DNA from: Zopfochytrium polystomum
Taxonomy: Eukaryota > Chytridiomycota > Chytridiomycetes > Chytridiales > Chytridiaceae
Direction: 5' to 3'
Assembly (NCBI GenBank): GCA_025765615.1
Contig: JAIVFJ010000684.1
Coordinates: 1-15,164, forward strand
DNA length: 15,164 nucleotides
The translations under genes were made by a program, and so were the position numbers. Shown here piece by piece: positions 7,907 to 15,019 of this stretch. Under the pieces are notes generated by a model. That model saw only the letters and a list, made by a program, of their open reading frames with translations, was not told the DNA's origin and ran no database searches. How positions within the stretch are numbered: position 1 is the stretch's first letter; each line of letters starts with the position of its first letter.

Positions 7907-7987
7907 GGACCTCGGAGAATAGGGAGAAAAAGAAGAAGTAGAAGGAAATTGGCAAAAGAAGGGGCTGTGCATTATTTCTTCTCAACA

Positions 7988-8320
7988 CGTTGACGAGCGA
8001 GGCGGAGGGATCAAGTAGAGCGCAAGGGCTTGGTACCGCTTCTCGGTTTGCAGGAGCGTGGCGAGGCGGAAGCGGTCGGCGCCTGGGAGGTAAGGGAGGA
8101 TCGTCTTCGGGTCGGATTGGGCGACGGGCAAGATGGACAGCATCATCGCTGCGCCACAACCAATGACGATCAGAAACTGCGCCAAGAAACGGCTGTCTGG
8201 CCCTAATCTCGTTGCCTGCAACCGCTGTCTCCGCCATGGAGGATGAGGAATGAGAGCAAGGAAGGGCGACCGTACATCAAACAGGAGGGCGCATGCAAGC
8301 GAACTTAGAATAGGAAGCAA
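7988..8320 (-). pseudogene. Possible coding fragment truncated by the copia LTR, unrecognised
   Basis: From ATG 8320 an open frame with a hydrophobic start (MLPILSSLACALLFDV) runs into the LTR edge. Its last part, PKTILPYLPGADRF then LQTEKRYQALALYL, looks protein-like. An overlapping frame from ATG 8237 (MAETAVAGNE) in a good start context is equally open, so I cannot choose between them. Part of this sequence recurs at 12177-12300, where neither start is conserved. No family is recognised. If real, the copia insertion removed its 3' part, which should resume left of the window with CGTTG. Confidence 0.35.
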
Positions 8321-8472
8321 AGCAAAGAAAAGATAAGCCTCTCAATCCACCCTTCATACTCTGTCATTTGAACTGCTTGTGAACCCAACTGCCGGCCGAA
8401 GAGCGAAAGCAACTTGAAGCGGGCAACCCCGGACTGCGCCCAGCACGTTTTTTCAACAAGGGAAAAAGGATG

Positions 8473-8514
<42 letters not shown>

Positions 8515-8620
8515 GACTGCTTAGTTACGCTGCCCCCCTTCGGCCTTATCCGTTGCGCAAACGATCGTGCTTGCGCATGTTCATTCTTCGTTCTTCCAGA
8601 AGAGAACGCAGAGAAATTAA
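8131..8620. repeat. Diverged duplicated segment, copy 1
   Basis: Shares with 12177-12620 the blocks CATCGCTGCGCCACAACCAA, AACTGCGCCAAGA, GATGAGGAATGAGA/AAATGAGGAATGAGA, AATCCACCCTTC, GCGGGCAACC, GGACTGCGCC and GCGCAAACGATCGT in the same order and orientation. Indels and substitutions separate the blocks. It carries the A39 tract. It could be a duplicated gene 5' region or an unnamed dispersed repeat. Confidence 0.85.
8473..8511. repeat. Poly-A tract (A39)
   Basis: Thirty-nine consecutive A within duplicated segment copy 1; the paralogous place in copy 2 (12470-12479) has ten. There is no retroposed gene 5' of it, so it looks like mononucleotide slippage rather than an mRNA tail. Confidence 0.9.
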
Positions 8621-8628
8621 ACATTATT

Positions 8629-9361
8629 TCAGTGAAGCGATACCAGCCCCGTGACAATTTGAAGCGGACTGGCCCTCGCTTCAGTGAAACCGTCGATAAT
8701 CGAAAAAACCACGAACGTTAATTTATGAAAGGAGGCACCGACTTCTTCAAAGTCTGCTGCGATCGCGACCCTCTCCTGTCCCAACACGATGACTGGCTGA
8801 GGCTTGTTGAGAAACTGCGAAAGGAGAATGACCTCCTGTGCAATCGTCAGATTGACGACTGTCGGAAACAGGGTCGAATCCAGCGCTTTCGACGTCCCCG
8901 CCGTGGTCGCAAGACCCAAGCCGCGGCTCCAGGTCCTGCACCGCGACACTCGCAAACCTAAAGTCCGTCTTGTTCAACACCGGCGGCGTTGACGTCACTC
9001 TCAGCACCACGCCGTGGAACTGCAGCGGCTGCGAGGTTCGTCTTCTACTGCAGCAGCGCCAGGAGCGTCAGCCGCTGGAACACGACCTCCAGCACGTCCG
9101 AGGCGGCCCACGCCCCGCCCACCTTGACCGACGTCGTCACGTTGGCCGTGGTGTCTTTGAGGGTCACCTGCCCGTCGGTGTTGGACGCGTACAATGAAAG
9201 CAATGCCCACGAGCCTGACTTGGCAGATGTTTGATCATGGAAAGATAGCACCCGTCGGACTGCGTCCGGACGGAGGTCAGCGACCTCACAAAGAGACGGT
9301 GGGACCGACACCGACACGGAACAGCGGCGCTTGCCTTTGCTAGCATCCTTCTTCCAGGGTC
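8629..9361 (-). pseudogene. Unrecognised coding-like region in three frames
   Basis: A possible acceptor TTACACTTTCAG (ending at 9362) precedes PWKKDASKGKRRCSVSVSVP, then a long open stretch with ALLSLYASNTDGQVTLKDTT, VTTSVKVGGAWAASDVLE and VFQRLTLLALL (stop at 9045). One frame over, RTSQPLQFHGVVLRV and STPPVLNKTDFRFASVAVQD follow; another shift gives SKALDSTLFPTVVNLTIAQE, LSQFLNKPQPVIVLGQERVA and ADFEEVG. Composition (alternating hydrophobic, Asn/Thr-rich) suggests a beta-rich, perhaps secreted or membrane-attached protein, possibly after a Lys/Arg-rich cytoplasmic segment. I recognise no family. It is either a gene with two single-base indels or a young pseudogene. Confidence 0.45.
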
Positions 9362-9362
9362 T

Positions 9363-10186
9363 GAAAGTGTAACGACGTGCAAACGGAGATCAGCCTTTTC
9401 TTTCCCTGTGAACGCAGCGCGTGGGCGTCCCTGGCTGCGCTGTCTTGCCTCAACATAGAAGCGAATAGCTCATTTTACCAGATACCCCATATGCGCAGAA
9501 TTGGCCACTCGGCAACTGTGCATCGAACTTGGTTGGACGATCTTGATTCGGCGGCATCGTCGCTTAACTCAAAGTTCCTTCCGATATGACGAGGGCAGAT
9601 CGAAGGTGCACTTCACCCGTTCCGCCGGCAGCAACGGGCCGGCCTTCCGCACAGGCTTCTTCTCGGGTATCCTCATCCCGCAGCGAACGGACTCGGCCAA
9701 CCCGATACCACAGTGAAGCTAACACCAACACCGGACAGCTCCGGCTCGATATCTCCCTAGTGCCTGGAGCGCAGGCGGCACTTCACCTTCAAGCATATAA
9801 AACTAGCGTGACTACCTTGTTCTCCCATTCGGAGGATCGAGGACGAGGCTCTTCGCATCAGTGAAGAAGAAAACAACGAAGAAGTTCTTGTCGGCAACCC
9901 ATCACCAAATCGTCACATCCGCCGCAGTTCCGAGGTTAGTGTTGAACACAACTGGGCCGATTGGTTGAAGAGGAAAACGTAAAATTTTTTATCGGCGGGC
10001 GGCTGTTTGCCCTCATCATATTTCTGTGAACGTGGGCCTGGGCTTGATTGTACGCTGCCAGATCCGCACCTCCTCTCAAAACTGCCGATTATAGTCTTCG
10101 TGTCTGCCTTAGTGCTTGACAGCGGTTCAAGAAGACAGAAGAAGAGATGAAGCTTTTTGTTCGCCCGAAGCAACCTGCAAATTTCT
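9363..10186. other. No gene seen
   Basis: Short open frames occur on both strands but none has protein-like composition or a recognisable motif. A TATA-like CATATAAAAC lies at about 9794-9803. The stretch may include a further upstream exon of the 8629-9361 gene, which I cannot place. Confidence 0.5.
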
Positions 10187-10929
10187 CTAATCGTGTCCGG
10201 TTCCTCCGGCGTGCGACAAAGGCGTCACCATCAAACTTATCCTCCTGCTCGTGCTCGGACAGCGGTTTTCTTTCGTTTCCACGCGAACCTCCACAAGCGC
10301 GGTCGCATGCGAGTCGGCAATGTGCGCAAAGAACTGCGCCCACGTGCAGCCGGCGGCGCCCTGCAGCTCGTCAGCCAAAGGCGCTCCAAGACTTTCGCGG
10401 CGCCTCCAAGAACTCGACCAACCCCATGTCAACGGTGAAGCCCACCAACTCCAGCTCCCGCAGCTGCGGCATCGACTTTGTCCAGATCTTCTTGTCAAAG
10501 CGCAAAATTGGGTTATCCAGCTGCGCGACCACCTGCAACACGCGCAGCTTAAGTGCAGCCGACAATTCTTCGGTACGTCGACGGACACGAACTCTGCGTA
10601 CCCCTCCATGTGATAGGACGCCAGCCATTTTCGAGTGTGTCTCCCCATAGGCCGATCGACAGACGCTTCAGCCTGCCTATGAACGCGCGCCACCGCGCCG
10701 TTCTCCAGCTCGTGGCGATCTTTGGCGGCAGCTCCCGCACGCCGCCGTTCTCCATTTGCCGCTGTGAGTCCTCCTCCTGTTTGCGTCCACGAGCGACTGA
10801 AAGTCGAGCGTCCGCACGGCATCCTTTGCCGCCAGCGCCTTCCAAGCGTTTGATCATGACGGTTGCACTGAGCTTGGTGACGCGGTGCTGCAAGAAATCG
10901 AAGTCGGAGTCGTCGTCATCGGTGTACAA
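10187..10929 (-). pseudogene. F-box/LRR-like gene, copy 1, frameshifted
   Basis: In order on the minus strand: NAWKALAAKDAVRTLDFQ (about 10850-10795), LPPKIATSWRT, RAFIGRLKRLSIGLWGD (about 10690-10640), YHMEGYAEFVSVDVPKN, LKLRVLQVVAQLDNP, SMPQLRELELVGFTVDMG (a leucine-rich repeat) and LADELQGAAGCTWAQFFAHI to a stop at 10187. The pattern of spaced Leu motifs, closing with a TWAQFF-type segment, resembles fungal F-box/LRR-like proteins, which act as substrate adaptors in SCF ubiquitin ligases. The F-box itself is not visible. At least four frame changes are needed. A TTCTTGCAG at about 10888 may be an intron acceptor. It lies directly downstream of copy 2 on the same strand. Confidence 0.55.
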
Positions 10930-11013
10930 CGTGGGACTCTAGGGCGGTGCCGTGTCGCACTGCAACTGGTCAGCTTGATACGCTCCAAAACATCAGATTG
11001 AGCCCCCCAAAAC

Positions 11014-11616
11014 TTAAATCAGCCTCAAGTCCACGTTAAAGTTCACCAACTCCAGTTCCCCACCCGCGACATCGGCTTTGCTGCGGCAAGCAGGAACAAA
11101 AAGATGCCGCCCGCCGCCGGGTGTGGACCGTTCCCAATGGCCCGCAACGCCCGCTGCTCCCTCGCCTTCTTGCCCAAGATTTCCTGCAACAAACCCTTGG
11201 TACTCCGCCATGTGGTTTCGACCCTCACAGAGCGATCGAAAGCCGCTTCAGGCAGATTGTCGTGACTTTGGGTGACAGCGCTTGCACGCTGAGTGTGCTC
11301 ACTGCGCCGTTTGCTGCTACCGCGTGCCAAGCGTCGGACATGGCTCGCCGATACGGGTATAGTTCCTGCGCTGCTTCCACTTTTCACGCAACTCGTAGAC
11401 GAGGAAGGTCGCCGGTTCCGTTGCTGCGCTTGCTGTCATCGAACTGTCATCGGGCGTTGGAAAGAAATAAATAAAGTGCAGATGTGCAGCGTGGTGTCCC
11501 GACGCGGCGGCCACCGCGTCGATTTCGGCCAAGGTTCGCACAGCGAGGGCAGGATGAAGTGGTTCGAGCATAATTGATAATAAGGGATTGGTTGAAGACA
11601 GCGCCATCTGGGACAC
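11014..11616 (-). pseudogene. F-box/LRR-like gene, copy 2, decayed paralogue of copy 1
   Basis: Reading minus: NPLLSIMLEPLHPALAVRTL, a linker, FLVYELREKWKQRRNYTRIG, then one frame over MSDAWHAVAANGAVSTLSVQ, SPKVTTICLKRLSIAL and a TGA at 11225-11227. The later parts align with copy 1: DAW-x-A-x-AA (NAWKALAAKDA), CLKRLSIAL (RLKRLSIGL), HMAEYQGFV (YHMEGYAEFV) and ELELVNFNVDLRL (ELELVGFTVDMGL). Copy 1 has TGG where copy 2 has the TGA. Relative to copy 1 about 100 bp between the first two motifs are missing. It is a pseudogene on this evidence. The N-terminal 80 residues have no counterpart in copy 1. Confidence 0.55.
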
Positions 11617-12176
11617 TCTTTGGCAGAATGGATGGGAATGTGGCCTGTCCAGCCCAGCCTCGCATCGGTTTTCAATAAATGATATCTTTCATTGTTGACT
11701 AAACATCATCAATAATTAACTCAATAATTAACAATCGTCCCTGCTTTTCGGGCAGTTTGGCCAAAATTTGACAAACTCTTTACGGAGTTCAATATTTCAG
11801 TCACTTTCCGCTCACCCTCGCCTGACGTGCCATATCAAAAGTCGATGATGAAGCTGCACGAAGATCTGGCGGCGGGTGTAATTATGATGGTTCCAACGCC
11901 GGCTCTTTGGCGAGAACTCAATTTGGTGTGTGTGAATGTCTAATACCTTGTTCTTTAACTCTAACGTCCATGTGCACTGAATGTTTATCATTTCTTCCCC
12001 TATTTGTTGCGTGACATTTTTTTTTTTTCACCCTCCCCCCAAGAACGGCACTCAAGAGTACACGCTCTGCTGGCCACACGTGGAGCCTCTCAAACTCGGC
12101 GAGCACTATCGTTCTGATCGATGGTTACCACGATGATCTTTCACCATATATTCTAAATCGACTTCTTTGGCCGGAA
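11617..12176. other. No gene seen; A/T-rich spacer
   Basis: An A/T-rich stretch with a short direct repeat AATAATTAAC at 11711-11720 and 11723-11732 and a run of T near 12018-12028. No coding signal. It may hold the promoter of F-box copy 2. Confidence 0.5.
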
Positions 12177-12620
12177 AGATAGTATCATCGCTGCGCCACA
12201 ACCAATGACGACCCGCAAACTGCGCCAAGACTGCAGCTGTTGTCCACCGCCAAGAAAAATGAGGAATGAGAACAGTTCACGGTGATCTTAAATCGAACCA
12301 GTAATCCAGGCGAACGTAGAAAAGGCATCAGTGCAAAGAGAAAATGAGCCCCTTAATCCACCCTTCGTACCTCGGTATATTTGACCCAAATTCCGGTTGC
12401 AGCGTGAAAGAAAAAGCGGGCAACCTGGGACTGCGCCGATCGCTGTTCTCGCGAAAACAACAGGGGGAAAAAAAAAACTACACAAGAAAAGAAAAGAAAT
12501 CGGCCCCTCAGTTCCGCAGTTTGCCGGAGTTACGTTGCCCACTTCCGCCCATATCCGGTTGCGCAAACGATCGTTGCTTGGACACTCTACTTCCAGTTTT
12601 CTGAAAGAAAACGTTAAAGT
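12177..12620. repeat. Diverged duplicated segment, copy 2
   Basis: Second copy of 8131-8620, same orientation, about 4.05 kb away. It lacks about 20 bases near 12245 relative to copy 1 and has A10 where copy 1 has A39. No open frame is shared across both copies, so I read it as non-coding or decayed. Confidence 0.85.
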
Positions 12621-12646
12621 AATTGACATGCTTAGCAGTCACACTT

Positions 12647-12743
12647 GTCCCATTGGCGGAATGGTAAACGCTGTGCTACTTTTTGGAGGTACTATATAGC
12701 GGCTCTCCATCGTGGGATACAGGTTTGAATCTTTGACTGCAGT
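12647..12743 (+). pseudogene. Decayed tRNA-like sequence
   Basis: CCCATTGGCGGAATGG here matches the first part of the tRNA gene at 12745 exactly, including a perfect A box (TGGCGGAATGG). The B-box-like GGTTTGAATCT at about 12721 differs from GGTTCGAATCC at two sites. The middle does not align and the acceptor and T stems do not pair well. I read it as a tandem duplicate of the neighbouring tRNA that has decayed. Confidence 0.55.
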
Positions 12744-12744
12744 T

Positions 12745-12828
12745 GCCCCATTGGCGGAATGGCTAACGCGGTGTCCATTTAAGGCATTTCCCTTCCAGGG
12801 AGTGCAGGTTCGAGTCCTGTGTGGGGCG
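12745..12828 (+). tRNA. Class II tRNA gene (Ser/Leu type), isotype unresolved
   Basis: The 84 nt fold well. The acceptor stem is GCCCCAT (12745-12751) with GTGGGGC (12821-12827). The D arm is GCG/CGC with GG in the loop. The anticodon stem is GTGTC (12771-12775) with GGCAT (12783-12787). The long variable arm is TCCC-TTCCA-GGGA. The T arm is GCAGG-TTCGAGT-CCTGT. A box TGGCGGAATGG and B box GGTTCGAGTCC are both perfect. The long arm means Ser or Leu, and the discriminator G at 12828 favours Ser. The anticodon loop, however, is CATTTAA: position 33 is A rather than the near-universal U, and 34-36 read UUU, a Lys anticodon. A U33 alignment (UAA) breaks the stem. No CCA is encoded. It may be a pseudo-tRNA with a good fold, or a truly unusual tRNA. 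Confidence 0.75.
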
Positions 12829-13626
12829 CACCATCGTATGCCCAATGAATTAATTGGTACTCTCGGGCAAATACCAATCTGCACTATGACGTGTGGGGTT
12901 CACAACTTCTGGCGCGACTGTCAAACTGTCTGGAGAATTGGAAACAAAAAAAAAAAATTACCCACACAACTAATTTTGTTACTTTTTTTCCACAACCACC
13001 CGTCCCCAACCAAGATGAGGGAGGCACTCATATTTTAAGAAAAAACGAAAGGAACAATGAAAGCAACGACGAGAGCTGCCAGGATGGGGGGCGGGAGACG
13101 ACTCGGGCGGGTGCGCAGCTGGGGGGGCTTTTCGACGGAGGACCAACAGCACGAACAAGAAACGGAACAAAAAAGGGTACGCGTTGGAGGTTGGTGTTGT
13201 GCCTGATCTCCGCCTGCAGAGGCGGAAGGACGGGGTGTGCAGACGAAAAAATGGAGAATGTGGGGAGGGAGCGGTACGTTTCAAATGGATGAGCACGTCG
13301 CAAATAGCGAAGAGAACAGAAACAACGGGGAAACAACGGGGAGGATTTTTGGGAATGCGAAACTAGCAAGATTTGTTTTTGGCCCCAAGGAGCGAAAAAA
13401 GGATTGGAATATAGAAAACGAGGTTGGTTGATCTTTAGTAGGCGAGGAGAGAAAAACGGTTCCAATACGGGCAGGCACGGCAAGATGCACGGGATGGACT
13501 TCATAGTAGAGTGCAAACCAAACAGCATAAATTATTAAAGATCTCCGTGAGCCAGCAGCGGGGGTAACAGGAAGCGATGAGATTCTAAAACAACGTGGAA
13601 ACTCTCTATTCCAGTTCAGCAGAAGT
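12829..13626. other. No gene seen; purine-rich spacer
   Basis: From about 13020 the plus strand is A/G-rich with short homopolymers and a near-tandem repeat (ACAACGGGGAA, about 13321-13341). Long open frames on the minus strand are Pro/Ser/Phe-rich shadows of this composition. The stretch next to 13626 is probably the 3' UTR of the SUR7/PalI-like gene; TTTAATAATTTATG on the minus strand near 13535 may hold a weak polyadenylation signal. Confidence 0.5.
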
Positions 13627-14806
13627 CTAGTCTGGAGGTGGAGGAGAAAACCCGAGGAATCCCCCCCAAGAGGTAAGAACCTCTTCATGCCCGAAGGTAC
13701 CCCCGACGGCGGAGAGTTCGCCGCCGCGGCGGGCACGTACACCGGGTTCTGCGCGCCGCGGTCTCGTAGTACGCCGGCGCACCGGCGCCCCGTACGAGTG
13801 CAGCGTCTCGCTCGCGTACCCGGACGCGGCTTGCAGCTCCGCCCCGTCCTTTGGCGGCGGCAGCGGCGGCGCCGAGCCGGCCTCCGACGACAATCCGAAA
13901 AGTCGACCTTTTCGGGATACACCGGCGCCCGCGTACGCCGCCGCGGCTGCAGGTGCGCCGGCCGTCGCGTACCCGTAGTCATATCCGTACGCCGGTCGCG
14001 GCGCAGGGTTCGACGCTGGGTAACCGTACCCGTACACCGCGGCACCTCCGTCGCCCGCCGCGGTGGCGGCCCGGGTCTCTTCCCGCCGCGCGACGACCGC
14101 TGCGATGCACCGCGAGCACTGCGGCGATGGTTGCTGCGGCGGCGGCGCCGGCGACGTCGGCGGGCAGGCCGCCGTCACGGATGAGTTGATTCCGTTCCGG
14201 GCAAAGGCGGTCATGATCTTGTTGCGCAGCACGACGCCGAACGCGATGATGAAGGCAAATGCGAGGAAGTACAGGACGGCGGTGAGGGCGGCGAGGGCCG
14301 GCGACGGCCAGGCCGCGGGCGGCGCGGCGGTTTCGCGGGCGGAGGCGGAGACCGCGGAGCCCGGGTGGACGATGACGCCGATGGCTGAGAGGAGCCAGGC
14401 GACGAAGAGGATCGGGAGCGCGATGAAGAGCAGGAGGAAGGCGAGGGAGTTGACGGGGAGCGGAAGGGAGCGAGGACGTCGAGTTCGGTCAGGGTAGCGG
14501 TTGTGCTGGCGAACGTCCGCGGAGCCGGCGGGTTCAGCGTGTACGTTGCGGTGAGGATGCTCTTGAACGAGTACCAGGCGCAAGCGGGTCTGTTGTAGTT
14601 GGTCACGCAGAAGCCCTGGGTGCACATGGGTTCGTTAGGAATAGGAAAGGAAAAAAAAAAAAAAAGGGCAAACTAGTTTGGACAAACCCAGAGAGTGAGG
14701 AACGCCGGCGTGTAGCGGCTGCTTGGGTTTGTCACGGAGCGGATCTCGAGGTACGAAATGGATTTGACAAAAGTTACGTCGGACCGCCCGCTGAAAAAGG
14801 CGACGA
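13627..14806 (-). CDS. SUR7/PalI-like multi-pass membrane protein, 5' exon unresolved, frame changes present
   Basis: Exon A (14806-14688) reads VAFFSGRSDVTFVKSISYLE then YTPAFLTLW; exon B begins at 14615 with GFCVTNYNRPACAWYSFKS. The joined LWGFC..C pattern after a YLEI segment is the extracellular-loop signature of fungal SUR7/PalI (Rim9-like) proteins, which sit in the plasma membrane and take part in membrane-domain organisation or alkaline-pH signalling. After a one-base frame change near 14480, two membrane helices follow: NSLAFLLLFIALPILFVAWL (14451-14368) and ALTAVLYFLAFAFIIAFGVV (about 14295-14227). The tail is Ala/Gly/Tyr-rich with VYGYGYP and AYGYDYGYA repeats. TM1 should be in an upstream exon that I cannot fix. 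I see no fourth helix. Two further frame changes seem to occur near 13790 (APAYYETAA and NPVYVPAAAANSPPSG lie in other frames), so the stop at 13627 may not be the real one. Confidence 0.65.
14616..14687 (-). other. Intron in the SUR7/PalI-like gene (72 nt)
   Basis: Donor GTTTGT after CTCTGG; acceptor CACCCAG before GGCTTCTGC; both phase 0. It contains a long pyrimidine run (T15 on the minus strand) and a CCTAAC branch site. Reading through instead gives a stop within four codons, and splicing creates the LWGFC motif, so the intron is well supported. Confidence 0.75.
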
Positions 14807-14842
14807 CTGCAAGATGGTGCGTGTTTTCGTTTGTCAGGTTGG
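14807..14842 (-). other. 3' end of an upstream intron of the SUR7/PalI-like gene
   Basis: A CCTGAC branch-like site followed about 28 nt later by CATCTTGCAG (ending at 14807) marks the acceptor for exon A. Exon A needs one base from the previous exon to fill its first codon. The donor lies further right; no single choice between 14850 and 15164 is convincing. Confidence 0.55.
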
Positions 14843-14958
14843 CAAAGTCAGATCAGACAGAAGCATTCTTTGGGAGTGCGGTGCGAAGAAGGAGATGGGG
14901 AGGGATCGTCGTGGCGGTGGTGGGGGTACGGTGATCTGCATGCAACGGGCCAACCCCA

Positions 14959-15019
14959 GCCACGCACGCACACACGAACGCACACAGGCATGCACGCAAG
15001 CACGCATGCAAGCACGCGC
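14959..15019. repeat. Degenerate CACG/CACA/CATG microsatellite
   Basis: An imperfect CACGCA/CACACA/GCATGCA simple repeat, interrupted by G and A. It sits where exon 1 or intron 1 of the SUR7/PalI-like gene should be; open frames through it on the minus strand give Cys/Ala/Val-rich peptides (ACLHACLRACL), probably a composition artefact. Confidence 0.8.

Larger units (their letters stand above)
1..7987 (-). mobile_element. Ty1/copia LTR retrotransposon, degenerate, 3' end off-window
   Basis: Read on the minus strand, the order is LTR, primer binding site, gag, CCHC-type zinc knuckles, aspartic protease, integrase, then reverse transcriptase. Integrase before RT is the Ty1/copia (Pseudoviridae) order and excludes Ty3/gypsy. 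The element enters the window at the right through its 5' LTR and leaves at position 1 inside RT, so the YVDD box, RNase H and 3' LTR are not visible. The coding frame switches many times and there is a stop (TGA at 2554-2556) between the zinc knuckle and protease, so this copy cannot make one Gag-Pol as written. A 3.8-kb Crypton-like element interrupts gag. The five bases outside the LTR are CGTTG (7988-7992), a candidate target duplication that needs the other end for confirmation. Confidence 0.95.
7739..7987 (-). repeat. 5' LTR of the copia element (249 bp)
   Basis: The segment begins TGTTGAG and ends CTCAACA, a perfect 7-bp terminal inverted repeat carrying the canonical TG..CA ends. It lies upstream of gag and directly abuts a primer binding site. 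It contains a TATA-like box and two 30-bp direct repeats. The matching 3' LTR must lie left of position 1, so LTR-to-LTR identity and insertion age cannot be judged here. Edges are inferred from the inverted repeat and the adjacent PBS; I am fairly confident of both. Confidence 0.85.

Noticed and set aside
11711..11732. Short direct repeat AATAATTAAC as an attachment or CRISPR-like unit
   Set aside because: Only two copies with a 2-bp gap in A/T-rich DNA; no array, no associated genes, and the window is eukaryotic.
12771..12787. tRNA-Lys(UUU) or tRNA-Leu(UAA) call from the loop sequence
   Set aside because: Lys tRNAs lack a long variable arm; reading UAA with a normal U33 destroys the anticodon stem. 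Isotype left open.
13020..13440. Long open frames on both strands in the purine-rich spacer
   Set aside because: Low-complexity composition, no domain, no splice or start context.
13281..14045. Arg-rich 254-residue minus-strand open frame
   Set aside because: Mostly an out-of-frame shadow of the Ala/Gly-rich tail; only the short NPVYVPAAAANSPPSG part looks real and is treated as a frame change of the SUR7-like gene.
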